This document shows, in pieces, positions 1 to 7,206 of a DNA stretch of 18,234 nt. The notes beneath the pieces were generated by a model that saw only the letters and a program-made list of their open reading frames with translations, was not told the DNA's origin and did no database searches. Source of the DNA: JBFHRB01 sp041591915 (GTDB lineage Bacteria; Actinomycetota; Nitriliruptoria; Nitriliruptorales; Nitriliruptoraceae); assembly GCA_041591915.1 (NCBI GenBank), contig JBFHRB010000032.1, positions 1 to 18,234 of the forward strand. The letters run 5' to 3'. The translations under genes were made by a program, and so were the position numbers. Position 1 is the stretch's first letter, and each line of letters opens with the position of its first letter.

Positions 1-45
1 TACCGGGAGGGATTCGCCGCCGTTGGGAGGCTCTCCTGCTCGCGG

Positions 46-1119
46 CTAGATGCCGTGCGCCAGGGCGCGGCCGTCCGGGGAGAAGACGCTGACCCCCGAA
101 TCACCGAACCGGAGCGGGACGCGGTCCCCTCGTTGCGGGCCGGGCGGCGGGACCGCCGCGACGACCTGCTGACCGTCGTCGAACTCGAGGTGGGCGAGCA
201 CACGCGGGCCCGTGAACTCGGTGTGCTGGACGGTCGCGCGCGCGATCGCCGGCTCGTCCAGCACGATGTCCTGCGACCGCACCCCCAGCACGACCGGCCC
301 GATCGCACCCTGGACCGCCGGGGCGGTCGTGCGCAGCGACAGGTCGCCGGCCGTGATGACCGCGACGCTCCCCTGGCGATGGACGAGCGCGTCGAGGGTG
401 CTGTACGGCAGGTCCGCCAGCAGCTCGGCGATCGCCAGGTCGGCGGGGCGGTCGTAGAGCTCCTGGCTGGGCCCGACCTGCCGCACACGCCCCTCGATGA
501 GGACGGCGATGTCACCCCCCACGGTCAGGGCGACGCCCGGGTCGTTGGTCGTCACCATCATCGTGGCGCCCGAGCCGGCCTGGAGCTCGAGGAGTCGCCG
601 CAGCGTGTCCGCACGCGTGTGCGCATCGAGGTTGGCGACCGGCTCGTCCAGCAGCACGATCCCGGGGACACGCACGAGGGCGTGCGCCGTGGCCGCCGCC
701 TGACGACCCCCGGCCGAGAGCTGGCTCGGGAAGCGATCGAGCAGGTCCTCGATGGAGAAGGCCCGGGCCTCCGCGAGCACCCGCCGGTCGACCTCCTCGC
801 CACGGTGGCGGCGCAGCCGGAGCGGGAAGCCGATGTTGCCGCGCACGTCGAGGTGCGGCTGCAGCGCTGCCTGCTGGAAGACCATCGCGACGTCGCGCGC
901 ACCGGTCGACCATTCGTCGACGCGCTCCGACCCGATCCACACCTCGCCGCTCCGGAGGTGCTCGAGTCCGGCAACGACCCGCAGGACCGAGGTCTTTCCG
1001 GACCCCGACGGTCCCACGATCGCCATGCGGCCGCCTGATGGCACGCGCAGGCTGACCCGGTCCAGCAGGAGCCGGCCGTCGCGCTCGAGCACGATGTCGC
1101 GAAGCTCGATCGCCGACAC
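46..1119 (-). CDS. MalK/UgpC-like ABC transporter ATP-binding protein with divergent motifs
   Basis: A 357-residue ATPase subunit of the sugar-importer (MalK/UgpC) type. In order: Walker A GPSGSGKTS (about residues 36-44), a Q-loop in MVFQQAALQPH, a signature region reading LSAGGRQ, Walker B IVLLDEP with an intact D-loop (ANLDA), then a TOBE-like C-terminal part (about 240-357) containing LGVRSQDI. It would normally drive uptake of a solute through a membrane permease pair. Two motifs are off: the LSGGQ signature is LSAGG, and the H-loop, usually VTHD, reads TTND, so the switch histidine is Asn. The GTG start lies 22 nt after the phosphofructokinase stop, with GAAGGGA upstream, so it is probably co-transcribed with that gene. 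No permease or binding-protein gene is visible; bases 1-45 hold no gene. Family is clear; substrate and activity are not. Confidence 0.85.
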   Translation of the reverse strand: MSAIELRDIVLERDGRLLLDRVSLRVPSGGRMAIVGPSGSGKTSVLRVVAGLEHLRSGEVWIGSERVDEWSTGARDVAMVFQQAALQPHLDVRGNIGFPLRLRRHRGEEVDRRVLAEARAFSIEDLLDRFPSQLSAGGRQAAATAHALVRVPGIVLLDEPVANLDAHTRADTLRRLLELQAGSGATMMVTTNDPGVALTVGGDIAVLIEGRVRQVGPSQELYDRPADLAIAELLADLPYSTLDALVHRQGSVAVITAGDLSLRTTAPAVQGAIGPVVLGVRSQDIVLDEPAIARATVQHTEFTGPRVLAHLEFDDGQQVVAAVPPPGPQRGDRVPLRFGDSGVSVFSPDGRALAHGI

Positions 1120-1141
1120 GGACGAGCGTCCCTTCAGCTGG

Positions 1142-2290
1142 TCAGTACAGGAACATGGGCTTGCCCGCGACCTGGCGGACCTTCGGCCGGTAGTTGTCGA
1201 CGTCGTAGAGCGCGTCGACGTCGACCCGCTTCACGCCCTCGCCGGTCACCGAGATCGGCACGTTGGTGTAGGTGCCGCTGCGCAGCGCGACCATGCGGCC
1301 GCGGCTGCCCTCCATCGCGAGGTCGGAGGCCATGACCGCGTAGTTCGTCGCGACCATCAGGTCGAGCGAGTCCGGGCTCCCCGAACGCATCAGGTAACCG
1401 AGGCGCTGGCTGATGATGTTGACGCCGGTCCTCTCCTTGAGCAGCTGGCCCGTCAACTCACCGATGCCGCCGAGCTTCTGGTGGCCGTACGCGTCCGCCT
1501 CCCCGGAGAGCTGGACCTCGCCCTCGATGACCTTCGCCCCCTCCGACACGGTGACCATCGCGTACTTGGACGGGTTGCGATCGCGGTCTCGCATCAGCAG
1601 GTCCGCGAGCCGATCGGGGTCGAACGCCACCTCCGAGATGATCGCCCGGTCGACGCTGGCGAGGTAGGCCGCGATCAGCGACGTCTCGCCCGAGTAGCGC
1701 CCGAACAGCTCGATCACGGCGAGCCGTTCGTGCGAGCCCGTGCTCGTGCGGAGCTGGTGGATGAACTGCACGCTGCGCGTGACGGCGGTCGAGAACCCGA
1801 TGCAGTAGTCCGTGCCGTGGACGTCGTTGTCCATCGTCTTCGGGATGGCGATCGTCGGCACGCCCTCCTCGTGCATGCGGAGCCCGTAGCTGAGCGTGTC
1901 GTCGCCACCGATCGGGATCAGTACGTCGATCCTTGCGGCCTCGAGCACCCGGAGGACGTGCGGGGTGAAGTCGAACGGCCCCTCGCCCTCCCGCTGGTCG
2001 GCGAGGAAGTCGGGCACCTCCTTCGCCCGGACGTTCGACGGGTTCGTTCGTGAGGTGTGCAGCACCGTGCCACCGCTGCGATCGATCGTTCGGACGGCTG
2101 CCCGGTCCAGCCGGACGAGATTGCGCTCCGCCGAGGAGGGGTCGTCGAGGTCGTAGGTCAGCAGGCCCCCCCACCCGCGACGGATGCCGACGACCTCGTG
2201 CCCCTCGGCCGAGACCCGTTCCACGACGGCCTTGATGCACGGATTGAGGCCGGGAACGTCGCCGCCCCCGGTGAGGATGCCGATACGCAC
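1142..2290 (-). CDS. 6-phosphofructokinase, predicted pyrophosphate-dependent
   Basis: Phosphorylates fructose 6-phosphate to fructose 1,6-bisphosphate. At 382 residues it is longer than the E. coli enzyme (about 320). Visible motifs are the N-terminal GGGDVPGLN (residues 8-16), GGDDT (128-132), PKTMDND (150-156, D154 being the expected catalytic base), FGRYSG (196-201) and SEGAK. In ATP enzymes such as E. coli PfkA the phosphoryl-donor positions are Gly104 and Gly124. Here they are Asp131 and Lys151, the pair typical of PPi-dependent enzymes. The usual QRGG segment is replaced by MRSG (301-304). The GTG start is preceded by GGAAGG at 7 nt spacing. It follows cysC by 61 nt and precedes the ABC ATPase by 22 nt. 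The PFK family is certain; donor choice is inferred from residues alone. Confidence 0.93.
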   Translation of the reverse strand: MRIGILTGGGDVPGLNPCIKAVVERVSAEGHEVVGIRRGWGGLLTYDLDDPSSAERNLVRLDRAAVRTIDRSGGTVLHTSRTNPSNVRAKEVPDFLADQREGEGPFDFTPHVLRVLEAARIDVLIPIGGDDTLSYGLRMHEEGVPTIAIPKTMDNDVHGTDYCIGFSTAVTRSVQFIHQLRTSTGSHERLAVIELFGRYSGETSLIAAYLASVDRAIISEVAFDPDRLADLLMRDRDRNPSKYAMVTVSEGAKVIEGEVQLSGEADAYGHQKLGGIGELTGQLLKERTGVNIISQRLGYLMRSGSPDSLDLMVATNYAVMASDLAMEGSRGRMVALRSGTYTNVPISVTGEGVKRVDVDALYDVDNYRPKVRQVAGKPMFLY

Positions 2291-2314
2291 GCGGGTGCCT
2301 TCCGTCCGACGCTG

Positions 2315-2320
2315 AACCTA
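2315..2320 (-). promoter_or_regulatory. Candidate -10 box for the phosphofructokinase gene
   Basis: Read on the minus strand, TAGGTT matches TANNNT and ends 24 nt before the GTG start at 2290, with the SD GGAAGG between. It sits in the 61-nt gap after cysC, so the PFK-ABC pair could have its own promoter besides read-through from the cys genes. No convincing -35 is seen. Confidence 0.35.
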
Positions 2321-2351
2321 CCCAGCGGCGGTGCTGCCCGCCCGTGGACGG

Positions 2352-2960
2352 TCAGGCCAGGACGCCGGCGGCCTCGAGGTGGTCGAGGACCTGTGCCACG
2401 CAGTCCTCGAGCGCGCGGTCGGTCGTGTCGATGCGGACCTCCGGCGAGGCCGGAGCCTCGTACGGCGCGGAGACGCCACTGAACTCGGGGATCTCGCCGT
2501 CCCGCGCCCGCGCGTACAGGCCCTTCACGTCACGGGCCTCGCAGACCTCGAGCGGCGTGTCGACGAAGACCTCGTGGAACCCGCCCTCGGGGTGGAGTTC
2601 CCGAACCGCGTCGCGGTCGGCCCGGTAGGGCGAGATGAACGCCGTGAGGACGACGATGCCGGCATCGTGGAACAGCCGGCAGACCTCGCCGATGCGCCGG
2701 ATGTTCTCGGTCCGGTCCTCGGGCGAGAAGCCCAGGTCGCGGTTCAGGCCGAAGCGGATGTTGTCACCGTCGAGCACGTAGCACGCGACGCCGCGCTCGT
2801 TGAGGGACCGCTCGACCGCGAAGGCGAGCGTGGACTTGCCGGAGCCGCTGAGCCCGGTGAACCACACGGTCGCCGGCCCGTGGCCGAGCACGCGCCGCCG
2901 GTCCTCGCCCGAGACGTGGCCGTCAGCCCGGACGATGTTGCGCGAGACCGGCTCCGACAT
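2352..2960 (-). CDS. cysC: Adenylylsulfate (APS) kinase, free-standing
   Basis: Phosphorylates APS with ATP to give PAPS, the second step of sulfate activation. The 202 residues carry all the family motifs: Walker A GLSGSGKST (36-44), DGDNIRFGL (64-72), DLGFSPEDRTENIRR (75-89), FISPYRADRD (108-117) with Ser110, FVDTPLEVCEARD, and KGLYARAR (146-153). Length is normal for a single-domain CysC. Its ATG overlaps the stop of the cysN-cysC fusion by one base (TGATG) and no SD is visible, so translation is probably coupled to that gene. It duplicates the kinase domain already fused to CysN. It keeps residues the fused copy has lost, so it is likely the working APS kinase. Confidence 0.96.
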   Translation of the reverse strand: MSEPVSRNIVRADGHVSGEDRRRVLGHGPATVWFTGLSGSGKSTLAFAVERSLNERGVACYVLDGDNIRFGLNRDLGFSPEDRTENIRRIGEVCRLFHDAGIVVLTAFISPYRADRDAVRELHPEGGFHEVFVDTPLEVCEARDVKGLYARARDGEIPEFSGVSAPYEAPASPEVRIDTTDRALEDCVAQVLDHLEAAGVLA

Positions 2961-4885
2961 CAGTCGCGCCGCGGCAGGAAGCCGCGCTCGGTCATGAGCT
3001 CCAGGATCCGGTCGACCGCCTCCTCGACGTCCACCGCGGTCGTGTCTATGCGCAGGTCGGGGTCCTCGGGCGCCTCGTAGGGGACGCTGACCCCCGGGAA
3101 CTGGGCGATCTCGCCACGATCGGCCGCCTCGTAGATCCCACTCTGGTCGCGCTCACGACACACCTCGATCGGCGTGTCGACGAACACCTCGACGAACCGC
3201 TCGTCGCTGATCAGCTCCTCGAGCCGTCGACGGGCTTCGGCCTCGGGGGCGACGAGCGCCATGATCGCGATGATCCCCTGGTTGTTCGCGAAGCGCGCGA
3301 GCTCGCCGGCTCGGCGCAGGTTCTCACTGCGCTCGGCCGCCGTGAAGCCGAGGTCCTTGCTGAGCCCGAGACGCACGTTCTCCCCGTCGAGGCGGAGGGT
3401 CACGCGCCCACGGTCGAACAGCCGGCGTTCGAGCGCGAGCCCGAGCGTCGACTTGCCGGCCGACGTCAACCCGGTGAACAGCACCGTCGCCGGCCGCTGG
3501 TCGTAGCGGGCCTGGCGCTCCTCGAGCGAGATGGTCGAGCGCTGCCGCTGCACGGTCTTGCGTGCGCGCCGGTCCCACACGCTCGACGGTCCGAGGATCA
3601 TGCCCGCCCCGACCGTCGCGTTCGTGAGGCGATCGACGAGGATGAAGGACCCGGTGGCCCGGTTGTCCGTGTAGGGGTCGAACAGCAGCTCGCGGTCGAC
3701 GGCGACCGCGCAGCGTGCGATGTCGTTGAGCTCGAGGCACGGCGCCTCGTCCTCCTCGAGGGTGTTCACGTCGACCCGGTAACGGATGTGCGAGACCGAC
3801 GCGTTCGAGCGACCGTTCACGGACTGCAGCAGGTACTGGCGGCCCGGCCGCAGCGCGTCCTCCGACATCCACACGACCATGGCGTCGACCTCGTGGCCGC
3901 GCATCGGCGCCTGCCCGGGTGCGACGAGCATGTCACCACGGCTGACGTCGATCTCGTCCTCGAGCGTGACCGTCACGGCGCGACCGGGACCGGCAGCGTC
4001 GAGGTCGCCGTCGAAGGTCACGACCCGCTTCACACGGCTCGCGACTCCGGACGGTTGCGCGACGACCTCGTCACCGGGACGCAGGACCCCACTGGCGATG
4101 GTGCCGGCGAAGCCCCGGAAGTCGAGGTCGGGACGGACGACGAGCTGGACGGGGAACCGCACCGTCTCGACGTCGAGGTCGGACGCGATGTCGACGGTCT
4201 CGAGGTGCTCCATCAACGCGGGGCCCTGGAACCACGGCATGTTGTCGCCGGGTGAGACGACGTTGTCGCCCTTGAGCGCCGACATCGGCAGCTCGTACAC
4301 GTCGCGGAGGTCGAGCCCCTTCGCGAAGTCGGCGTACTCCTGGCAGATCTCGCGGAACCGGGCCTCGGAGTAGTCGACGAGGTCCATCTTGTTCACGGCG
4401 ACCACCACGTGGCGGATGCCGAGGAGGCTCGCGATGTAGCTGTGCCGCTTGGTCTGCGCGAGCACGCCCTTGCGCGCGTCGACGAGGATGATGGCCAGCT
4501 GGCAGGTGGATGCGCCCGTCACCATGTTGCGCGTGTACTGCTCGTGGCCCGGCGTGTCGGCGATGATGAACTTGCGGCGCGACGTCGAGAAGTAGCGGTA
4601 CGCGACGTCGATCGTGATGCCCTGCTCGCGCTCGGCCTTCAGCCCGTCCATGAGCAGCGCGAGGTCGACCTCGTCGCCGGTCGTGCCACTGACCTTGCTG
4701 TCGCTCTCGATGGCCGCGAGCTGGTCCTGGTAGATCATGTTGGAGTCGTGCAGCAGCCGGCCGATCAGGGTCGACTTGCCGTCGTCGACGGAGCCGCAGG
4801 TGAGGAACCGCAGCAGGTCCTTGCGCTCGTGCTCGGCGAGGTAGGCCTCGATGTCGGTGGAGATGAGCTCGCTCTGGTGCGACAT
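2960..4885 (-). CDS. cysNC: Bifunctional sulfate adenylyltransferase subunit 1 / APS kinase
   Basis: A fusion of 641 residues. The N-terminal part (about 1-440) is CysN, the GTPase subunit that with CysD makes APS and PPi from ATP and sulfate. It shows G1 GSVDDGKST (31-39), G3 DTPGHEQYTRNM, G4 NKMD and SALKGDN. The C-terminal part (about 465-641) is an APS kinase domain with Walker A GLTSAGKST (472-480), DGENVRLGL and DLGFTAAERSENLRR. Where the separate CysC has FISPYRADRD, this domain has ALVAPEAEAR, losing the serine, tyrosine and arginine; KGLY is SGIY. Its kinase activity may therefore be weak or absent. The ATG overlaps the cysD stop (TGATG), with GGGAGG in the end of cysD. The CysN part is certain; activity of the kinase part is open. 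Confidence 0.96.
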   Translation of the reverse strand: MSHQSELISTDIEAYLAEHERKDLLRFLTCGSVDDGKSTLIGRLLHDSNMIYQDQLAAIESDSKVSGTTGDEVDLALLMDGLKAEREQGITIDVAYRYFSTSRRKFIIADTPGHEQYTRNMVTGASTCQLAIILVDARKGVLAQTKRHSYIASLLGIRHVVVAVNKMDLVDYSEARFREICQEYADFAKGLDLRDVYELPMSALKGDNVVSPGDNMPWFQGPALMEHLETVDIASDLDVETVRFPVQLVVRPDLDFRGFAGTIASGVLRPGDEVVAQPSGVASRVKRVVTFDGDLDAAGPGRAVTVTLEDEIDVSRGDMLVAPGQAPMRGHEVDAMVVWMSEDALRPGRQYLLQSVNGRSNASVSHIRYRVDVNTLEEDEAPCLELNDIARCAVAVDRELLFDPYTDNRATGSFILVDRLTNATVGAGMILGPSSVWDRRARKTVQRQRSTISLEERQARYDQRPATVLFTGLTSAGKSTLGLALERRLFDRGRVTLRLDGENVRLGLSKDLGFTAAERSENLRRAGELARFANNQGIIAIMALVAPEAEARRRLEELISDERFVEVFVDTPIEVCRERDQSGIYEAADRGEIAQFPGVSVPYEAPEDPDLRIDTTAVDVEEAVDRILELMTERGFLPRRD

Positions 4886-5811
4886 CAGAAGTAGCCCTCC
4901 CGCTTCTTCTCCTCCATCGAGCCCGACTGGTCGTAGTCGATCACGCGTCCCTCGCGCTCCGACCGGGTCGCGAGCAGCATCTCCTGGATGATCTCGGGGA
5001 GCGTGGTCGCGCGGGACTCGACGGCGCCGGAGAGCGGGTAGCAGCCCAGCGTCCGGAAGCGGACCCAGCGGTCCTGGGGTTGCTCACCCGGCTCGAACCG
5101 GAAGCGGTCGTCGTCGACCATGATGAGGACGCCGTCGCGCTCGACGATCGGCCGGGGGGCCGAGTAGTAGAGCGGGACGATCGGGATCTCCTCGAGGTGG
5201 ATGTACTGCCAGATGTCGAGCTCGGTCCAGTTGCTGAGCGGGAACACGCGGATGCTCTCGCCCTTGTGGACCCGGCCGTTGTAGAGGCTCCACAGCTCGG
5301 GCCGCTGGTTCTTCGGGTCCCAGCGGTGGAACTGGTCACGGAAGGAGAACACCCGCTCCTTCGCCCGCGACTTCTCCTCGTCGCGGCGGGCACCGCCGAA
5401 GGCCGCGTCGAACCGGCCCGCCGTCAGCGCCTGCTTGAGGGCCTGGGTCTTCATGATGTCGGTGTAGTTCTGCGAGCCGTGGTCGAAGGGGTTGATGCCC
5501 TGCTCGGCCCCGTCCTCGTTGGTGTGGACGATCAGGTCCAGGCCGAGGCGGGCCGCGGTGCGGTCGCGGAACTCGATCATCTCGCGGAACTTCCACGTCG
5601 TGTCGACGTGGAGCAGCGGGAAGGGGATCCGTCCGGGCGCGAAGGCCTTCCGCGCGAGGTGCAGCATGACCGACGAGTCCTTGCCGATCGAGTACAGCAT
5701 CACCGGGCGCTCGAACTGCGCGACGACCTCGCGGATGATGTGGATCGACTCGGCCTCGAGCTGCTTGAGGTGGGTGAGGCGCACGTCTTCGGGCAGCGCC
5801 GCGACGGACAC
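4885..5811 (-). CDS. cysD: Sulfate adenylyltransferase subunit 2
   Basis: Catalytic subunit of the heterodimeric ATP sulfurylase (ATP + sulfate to APS + PPi), working in the cytoplasm with the CysN part of the next gene. It has the PP-loop YSIGKDSSVMLHLARKAF, the family segment GGARRDEEKSRAKER, WDPKNQRPELW, and RVFPLSNWTELDIWQYI, and ends in KKREGYF as CysD proteins do. The frame opens at 5856. I place the start at the GTG at 5809-5811 (308 residues), because AGGAG sits 7 nt before it and the protein then begins close to the conserved LTHLKQLEAESIHI. It is first in the run cysD-cysNC-cysC-PFK-ABC. No sulfate transporter, PAPS reductase or sulfite reductase gene is in the window, so the fate of PAPS (assimilation or sulfation) is unknown. 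Confidence 0.95.
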   Translation of the reverse strand: MSVAALPEDVRLTHLKQLEAESIHIIREVVAQFERPVMLYSIGKDSSVMLHLARKAFAPGRIPFPLLHVDTTWKFREMIEFRDRTAARLGLDLIVHTNEDGAEQGINPFDHGSQNYTDIMKTQALKQALTAGRFDAAFGGARRDEEKSRAKERVFSFRDQFHRWDPKNQRPELWSLYNGRVHKGESIRVFPLSNWTELDIWQYIHLEEIPIVPLYYSAPRPIVERDGVLIMVDDDRFRFEPGEQPQDRWVRFRTLGCYPLSGAVESRATTLPEIIQEMLLATRSEREGRVIDYDQSGSMEEKKREGYF

Positions 5812-5910
5812 GGACGGACTCCTGGATGGGTTCCGCGGGAGGTAACCACGTCGCACTCGACGCAGCGAAGACGGGCGCGGTTACGGTTGGAACCCCGAGG
5901 GGAGGCCGAC
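5812..5910. promoter_or_regulatory. Divergent promoter region between cysD and a membrane protein gene
   Basis: This 99-nt spacer holds the SD of cysD (AGGAG on the minus strand, 5819-5823) and of the plus-strand gene (GGGGAGG, ending at 5905). GTAACC at 5842-5847 and GGTTAC at 5879-5884 form an inverted pair whose similarity extends weakly past the hexamers. TACGGT at 5882-5887 is a possible plus-strand -10 box, ending 23 nt before the ATG. No clear -10 was found for cysD. Confidence 0.35.
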
Positions 5911-6720
5911 ATGCAGGACGACTACTTCGCCGGGCCACCGACCCCACCACAGGCCGAGGAGCCGGCCGGGGAGCAGGCCAGGCAGCAGCCCGCCGAGCCA
6001 CCCGCCGACGCGGCTCCGTTGCGCGCCAACGAAGCCGTCGAGGTCACCGCGGCCGGCGGCCCGCTCGGGACGGGCCTGGGCTGGCTCGCCGTCGGATGCG
6101 GTGCCGTCGCGCTCCTCGCCGGCTGGCTCACGCCACGCGCGTGGGCCCTGGTCGCGATCGCCTTCGCCGGGGTGCTGCTGACCGCGCTGCCGACGCTGCG
6201 GCGTTCGATCGACACCGGCGCCCCTGGCCGCAACGTGTCGCTCGTCGCCCTCGGACTCGGTGTCCTCGGCATCGCGCTGGTGTTCTGGGAGCTGTCGAAG
6301 GACGACGACCGTGCGGCGGACCCGGCCGGGCTCGCGGCCGCCTTCGAGGCAGCCGGCGCCGGACACCTCGCGCCGGGCATCCAGCTCGGCTCCCTCCCCG
6401 CGATCGGCGTGGCCGAGGTGGATCTCGCCGGCGTGCAGGGCAGCGTGGCCGTCAACTGCGGCTTCCGCGACCCGGTGCCGGGCATCGAGGTGGGGGCCGT
6501 CGGGCAGGCGGTGACCGCGGGTGTGGGTGTCGCCGTTGGGTTCGCGCGCGGCGACGACGGCGACGCGATCGCCGTCGTCCGCGTCGGCGCCGTGACCTAC
6601 ACGCTGGCCGGCCCCGGCGTCGTCGTCGGCAGCGGCTCCGACGTCTCGATCAGCGGCACCTTCACGGGCGACGACGGGTCATCGGTCGACGGCCGGGTCC
6701 TCGCCACGTGCACCTTCTAG
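5911..6720 (+). CDS. Proline-rich multi-helix membrane protein, unknown function
   Basis: Not recognised as a named family. The 269 residues fall into three parts. Residues 1-50 are hydrophilic and rich in Pro, Glu and Ala, probably cytoplasmic. About 51-130 is hydrophobic with two or three likely membrane helices (GLGWLAVGCGAVALLAGW, ALVAIAFAGVLLTALP, VSLVALGLGVLGIALVFW). The C-terminal 130 or so residues are rich in Gly, Val and Asp and look like a small beta domain; they hold two cysteines (in NCGF and the final TCTF) that could pair outside the cell. The frame is open far upstream, but ATG 5911 is chosen because GGGGAGG precedes it by 5 nt. It is divergent from cysD and 27 nt before the next gene. 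Coding evidence is good; function is unknown. Confidence 0.8.
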   Translation: MQDDYFAGPPTPPQAEEPAGEQARQQPAEPPADAAPLRANEAVEVTAAGGPLGTGLGWLAVGCGAVALLAGWLTPRAWALVAIAFAGVLLTALPTLRRSIDTGAPGRNVSLVALGLGVLGIALVFWELSKDDDRAADPAGLAAAFEAAGAGHLAPGIQLGSLPAIGVAEVDLAGVQGSVAVNCGFRDPVPGIEVGAVGQAVTAGVGVAVGFARGDDGDAIAVVRVGAVTYTLAGPGVVVGSGSDVSISGTFTGDDGSSVDGRVLATCTF

Positions 6721-6723
6721 GCT
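6718..6723 (+). promoter_or_regulatory. Candidate -10 box before the small soluble protein gene
   Basis: TAGGCT (TANNNT) overlaps the TAG stop of the preceding gene and ends 24 nt before the ATG at 6748. It could start a separate transcript, but the 27-nt gene spacing also allows plain co-transcription. Confidence 0.3.
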
Positions 6724-6747
6724 GGCGCGACGGGCGGGGAGGCCTCG

Positions 6748-7206
6748 ATGGGCGCGCACGGACCAGAGCTCGAGCACCGACCGGACGGATCGCTGTGGTT
6801 CCGGACGTCCGGCGAGGACGAGTGGGAGCAGGTCGCGGACGCAGGCACGGACGTGCACAGCCTGCGGTTCGCGGAGGTCATCCTCCCGATCGCGAACCTC
6901 GCGGCCATGCACGTGCTCGACGGCGTGGCCCAGGACTGGCGCGGCGACGACCACGTGACCAGCAGGCAGCAGGCGGTCGAGGAGCTCCTGTCGATCGAGG
7001 GTGCGGACGACCACGCCCTGTGCGAGGCGGCGTGGATGCTGGAGCGGGACGCCCGCCGGGACGGCGACGAGGACCTCGCCCGCGCCGCCGACCTCGTGGG
7101 TGACGCGGTCTGGGCGATGCGCCACGCCGAGCTCGTCGACCACCCGGCCTACGAGCGCTTCCGAGCGGCCGTGTCCGAGTGGCGCTCAGCGCACCCGGAC
7201 TCCTAG
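6748..7206 (+). CDS. Small acidic soluble protein, unknown function
   Basis: A 152-residue protein that I do not recognise. It is rich in Asp, Glu, Ala and Trp, has no signal peptide or membrane segment, and looks mostly helical (for example residues 43-65 and 95-150). The ATG has GGGGAGG a few bases upstream. It lies 27 nt after the membrane-protein gene on the same strand, so the two are probably co-transcribed. Its last 21 nt overlap the 3' end of the convergent PHP-hydrolase gene. The coding call rests on the SD, high GC at third codon positions, and the tight fit between neighbours. Confidence 0.7.
   Translation: MGAHGPELEHRPDGSLWFRTSGEDEWEQVADAGTDVHSLRFAEVILPIANLAAMHVLDGVAQDWRGDDHVTSRQQAVEELLSIEGADDHALCEAAWMLERDARRDGDEDLARAADLVGDAVWAMRHAELVDHPAYERFRAAVSEWRSAHPDS

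Noticed and set aside
752..2053. 433-codon plus-strand open frame across the PFK and ABC genes
   Set aside because: Antisense shadow of two well-supported genes; low-complexity, Arg/Asp-rich product with no motifs. Such frames are common in GC-rich DNA.
2322..2335. Small hairpin CAGC-N6-GCTG after cysC as a terminator
   Set aside because: The stem has only 4 bp and no T-run follows.
2352..3560. A duplicated cysC taken as an assembly or frameshift artefact
   Set aside because: The two kinase domains differ strongly in sequence and are joined by a proper TGATG overlap, so they are distinct genes.
5080..5910. Upstream extension of the membrane-protein frame
   Set aside because: Antisense to cysD; a strong SD supports ATG 5911.
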